The notes under the pieces: model-generated
Told to the model about the DNA's origin: nothing
The model's database searches: none
Seen by the model: the letters and a program-made list of their open reading frames with translations, nothing else
In this document: positions 5,032-7,182 of the stretch, one piece after another
Numbering within the stretch: the stretch's first letter is position 1
Layout: each line of letters opens with the position of its first letter
Position numbers and translations under genes: made by a program
From: an uncultured Dermatophilus sp.
GTDB taxonomy: Bacteria; Actinomycetota; Actinomycetes; Actinomycetales; Dermatophilaceae
Length of the DNA: 7,182 bases
Reading direction: 5' to 3'
Assembly (NCBI GenBank): GCA_945876925.1
Contig: CAMCQD010000085.1
Coordinates: forward strand, 1 to 7,182

Positions 5032-5115
5032 GACGCGGTACCTCTCAACTCGTGGATGCAACCCGCTGGTGGTGTGGGTTGGTGGTACCGGTCAGGTGCA
5101 CCGACCGCCCCCGGG
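5032..5115 (-). other. Short gap between coupling-protein and ssb genes
   Basis: This 84-base gap contains the ssb ribosome binding site (GAGAGG, minus strand, 5046-5041). It also has two GGTACC palindromes (5037-5042 and 5084-5089) and a weak AACCC/GGGTT inverted repeat (5060-5064, 5076-5080). No U-run or clear promoter is seen, so the flanking genes are probably co-transcribed. Confidence 0.4.
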
Positions 5116-6909
5116 CTACTCGTCCTGCGCTGCAAGTCCGACCTGGAGAAGCTGTTCCAGTTCACGACGATCCCGCTTGAGGGTGTTGGCGTCGGGTCGG
5201 GTGGGCCAGGCGGTGAGGTCGGTGATGATCGGTGGCGCGGAGCGGAGCAGGGTGACGCCGGTGCCGAACGGGAGGGTGCGGATGCGATCGGGTGGCAGGA
5301 TCGGCACTCGCCGCACGGAGCGCTGGTTCGACCTGGTCCCGTGGTCACCGAGCGTGACGGAGTCGGTGTATTCGTCGCGTTCGCCGATGAGAGTGGTGAG
5401 GTCTTGGAGGTCGCGACTGTTCGAGGCGCCACCGAGGATGAGTTTGACGATGGCGGCGTCCCAGATCGCTCCGGCTTGGTGATCGGACCACTTGTCGCGC
5501 GCCTGAGCGAGCGATTGCAGGACGGGCAGGGTGGTGATCCCGGTGCCGCCACCTTCGGCCATCAACGTCGGCAGGGACGGCAGCGGCGCGAGGTTCCCAA
5601 TCTCATCCAGGGCCAGCAGGAGGGGTGGATCGAGCCGTGCGCCGGGTGAGCGGGCGGCGAGACGCCGGGCGGTTTCGATGAGGTCTTCAATGAACGCCGC
5701 CACCAACGCCGCGGACGCCCCGGCACCAGCACCCGTGGCGAGCAGGTACAGGGTCCCGGACTCGCGCAGGAACGTCTCGGGGTCGAATGGGGTCTCGCCC
5801 TCGCGGGGTGTGACCGCGTCGAGGACGCGGGGGTCTGCGAGGGCGCCGAGGGCGAGGGCGACGCCTTGCCAGATGGAGTCGCGGGTCTTGGGGTCGGCGT
5901 CGATCATCGCCCCGAGCGAGTCAGCCCACCCGGCTGCCGCGTCGGGGTGGTTGGTGAGGATTGCGACGGCTTCGGCCGCGGCGGCGGGGTCGAGGGTCCA
6001 CCGGAACAAGTCCGCCGGCTTTCGAGAGTCCAACGCGGCGGCGTGGAGGAGGGATTGGAGGGCGGTGCGGGTTTTGCCTTCCCAGAACCCGCCCGATTCC
6101 ACACCACCAGCCGACAACCCGGTGGCAGAGGCCAGCCCGGTCGCGCGGATCATCGCTGTCAGCGGGTCTTCACAGCCGCGGACGGGTGACCAGCGCATCC
6201 CCGCCGGGAGTCCTTCGGCCAGGTGCTGGGGGTCGAACACCGCCACCGGGCCGCGGTGCTGCCGGGCGCGGAGGGTGGCGGTGAGGTTGTCGGGCCGGGT
6301 CGAGGTGGTGACGACGGGGCCGGGGGCGTCGAGGATGGCGGGGATGACGATGTGTAAGCCTTTGCCGGAGCGGGGCGGGCCGATCAGCAGGATTGAGTCC
6401 TCCACACTCGCCCACACCCCATGTCCCTTCGACGTCCCGAGCCGATACCCCACCTCACCCGGCGTCGGGTTCTTCAGTGACGGCCGCAACGTCGAGGCCC
6501 GTTTCAGTAGCACCTTCTCCGAGGCGACCTGGGCGACCTCGTGCCGCGTCGCGATCCCCGCCAACCGATGCGGATCCACCTCCTGAGCATGAGAACGGCG
6601 CCGCCACACGACCCACCCCCAACCGCCGAGCGCGCCCAGCACAGCCAGGACCACCACGGTGGTGACCCAGTACGCGACGGGGCTGAGACCAGGCGCGCCG
6701 AGGGCTTCGGCGGGGTTACCGGGGTTGAACAACACCCCGGCACCTGCCGCCCAGTTCGCTGAGGGCTGCGGGGCGCCGGTGAGGAACGCCGCGACCGACC
6801 CGGTCGCTCGGAGGATGAGGGTGAGGATGAACAGGCCTATGAGGCCGATGAGGGCGGCGTTGGTCAGTTCGTCGCCCATCGACCCGCTCTGCCGCTGCTG
6901 CGCACTCAA
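5116..6909 (-). CDS. VirD4/TraG-type conjugative coupling ATPase
   Basis: A 597-residue inner-membrane ATPase that would recruit the relaxase-DNA complex and pass it to a type IV secretion channel. Two N-terminal helices (about 17-44 and 78-103) anchor it. Walker A is GPPRSGKG (177-184), preceded by the SILLIG strand, and Walker B is LLLALDEIGNL (430-440) with Asp435 and Glu436. Between them GGFWEGKTRTALQSLLHAA (273-291) is typical of the actinobacterial TraG/TraD group, and QSLAQARDKW (465-474) begins the TraM-recognition region. Length is normal for the family. I start at TTG 6909: AGGAGG (6919-6914) lies four bases upstream, and the TTG shares bases with the TGA of the preceding gene, suggesting translational coupling. 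An ATG ten codons later (6879) is possible but has a poorer site. This is the T4SS-type coupling protein, not the FtsK-like TraB used by classical actinomycete AICEs. Confidence 0.92.
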   Translation of the reverse strand: MSAQQRQSGSMGDELTNAALIGLIGLFILTLILRATGSVAAFLTGAPQPSANWAAGAGVLFNPGNPAEALGAPGLSPVAYWVTTVVVLAVLGALGGWGWVVWRRRSHAQEVDPHRLAGIATRHEVAQVASEKVLLKRASTLRPSLKNPTPGEVGYRLGTSKGHGVWASVEDSILLIGPPRSGKGLHIVIPAILDAPGPVVTTSTRPDNLTATLRARQHRGPVAVFDPQHLAEGLPAGMRWSPVRGCEDPLTAMIRATGLASATGLSAGGVESGGFWEGKTRTALQSLLHAAALDSRKPADLFRWTLDPAAAAEAVAILTNHPDAAAGWADSLGAMIDADPKTRDSIWQGVALALGALADPRVLDAVTPREGETPFDPETFLRESGTLYLLATGAGAGASAALVAAFIEDLIETARRLAARSPGARLDPPLLLALDEIGNLAPLPSLPTLMAEGGGTGITTLPVLQSLAQARDKWSDHQAGAIWDAAIVKLILGGASNSRDLQDLTTLIGERDEYTDSVTLGDHGTRSNQRSVRRVPILPPDRIRTLPFGTGVTLLRSAPPIITDLTAWPTRPDANTLKRDRRELEQLLQVGLAAQDE

Positions 6910-7182
6910 GACTCCTCCTGCACGACCAGGGTTCCGGACGTCCGTCCGACCACCACCACCGGACCCAAGGCAGTGTCGGGTGGGGTGATGGTGCCGTTCT
7001 CATCCGCCGCCACTTCCTTGGTGACCTGGGCGACGAGCACCGTCTCACCGGGCAAGAACCCCACCAACCGGCCCGAATCATCTGTAGGGGGAGCTGGAGT
7101 ATCTGCGGCTGTTTCCTCGTCGGTAGGGGCTGGGACGTCCGGCTCGGGTTCGGGGTTTCGGCGTGGTCGGTGGGCGTGGATG
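6906..7182 (-). CDS. C-terminal part of an unidentified element protein
   Basis: The frame is open at the right edge and ends at TGA 6908-6906, giving 91 visible residues. The first half is basic and then Pro/Glu/Asp/Thr-rich (EPEPDVPAPTDEE), looking like a disordered linker. The second half (about 38-88) is a small beta-rich segment with V-G-F-L-P-G-E-T-V-L-V-A-Q-V and P-V-V-V-V-G-R-T-S-G-T-L-V-V. No family is recognised and no membrane helix is visible in this part. The stop overlaps the TTG start of the coupling-protein gene, so the two are almost surely in one operon and this is likely another transfer-apparatus component. The missing N-terminus could change the picture. Confidence 0.7.
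   Translation of the reverse strand, partial: IHAHRPRRNPEPEPDVPAPTDEETAADTPAPPTDDSGRLVGFLPGETVLVAQVTKEVAADENGTITPPDTALGPVVVVGRTSGTLVVQEES
6912..6919 (-). promoter_or_regulatory. Ribosome binding site deciding the TTG start of the coupling ATPase
   Basis: AGGAGGAG on the minus strand is the strongest Shine-Dalgarno match in the window. It lies inside the last codons of the upstream gene and just before the TTG at 6909. A GTG at 6905 would be better spaced but is out of frame with the ATPase, so TTG is preferred. Confidence 0.65.

Larger units (their letters stand above)
1919..7182 (-). mobile_element. Integrated, probably conjugative element, integrase end
   Basis: Everything right of the tRNA is on the minus strand and fits a mobile element: serine integrase, small basic protein, DUF4913-like protein, SSB, VirD4/TraG-type coupling ATPase and the end of one more gene. 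A coupling ATPase implies transfer of single-stranded DNA through a type IV secretion channel, so an integrative conjugative or mobilizable element is more likely than a phage. No capsid, tail or lysis gene is seen. Relaxase, channel ATPase and replication genes would lie beyond the right edge and were not observed. The left boundary is inferred to lie in or just after the tRNA. Confidence 0.75.

Noticed and set aside
4462..5649. A 395-codon plus-strand frame opposite the DUF4913-like, SSB and coupling ATPase genes
   Set aside because: It crosses three well-supported minus-strand genes and their gaps, has low-complexity composition and no recognisable motif.
5531..6586. A 351-codon plus-strand frame opposite the coupling ATPase
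   Set aside because: It is antisense to a gene with clear Walker A and B motifs; its Arg/Ser/Pro-rich product is typical of GC-rich shadow frames.

Overview
The window is GC-rich, and its gene families (a RimJ-type acetyltransferase followed by a SepX/GLPR-like membrane protein), GTG and TTG starts and apparent leaderless promoter point to an actinomycete (Actinomycetota). I cannot resolve the family or genus. It spans the junction between host chromosome on the left and an integrated, probably conjugative, element on the right.

Host side (1-1918, all plus strand): the 3' end of a RimJ-type GNAT acetyltransferase; a 424-base gap with degenerate G-rich repeats, a perfect palindrome, a small hairpin and a probable leaderless promoter; a 363-residue three-helix membrane protein resembling the actinobacterial SepX/GLPR divisome proteins; then a complete tRNA-Ala with anticodon CGC. 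A hairpin terminator follows the tRNA.

Element side (about 1919 to the right edge, all minus strand, reading toward the tRNA): the C-terminus of an unidentified beta-rich protein; a VirD4/TraG-type coupling ATPase; a single-stranded DNA-binding protein; a DUF4913-like protein; a 65-residue basic protein; and a large serine integrase. The first five genes are tightly spaced and look like one transfer and maintenance operon. A possible terminator separates them from the integrase. The coupling protein brings single-stranded DNA to a type IV secretion channel, SSB would coat it, and the integrase would join the circular element to the tRNA-Ala locus. The other end of the element lies outside the window.

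Two features stand out. The integrase frame has no stop before the attachment site: it reads antisense through the tRNA and all of the host membrane-protein gene and stops only at 555, so the end of the integrase depends on where the element sits. The integrase leader also carries a perfect 10-bp inverted repeat, enclosing a second perfect 7-bp hairpin, which would bury the integrase ribosome binding site.
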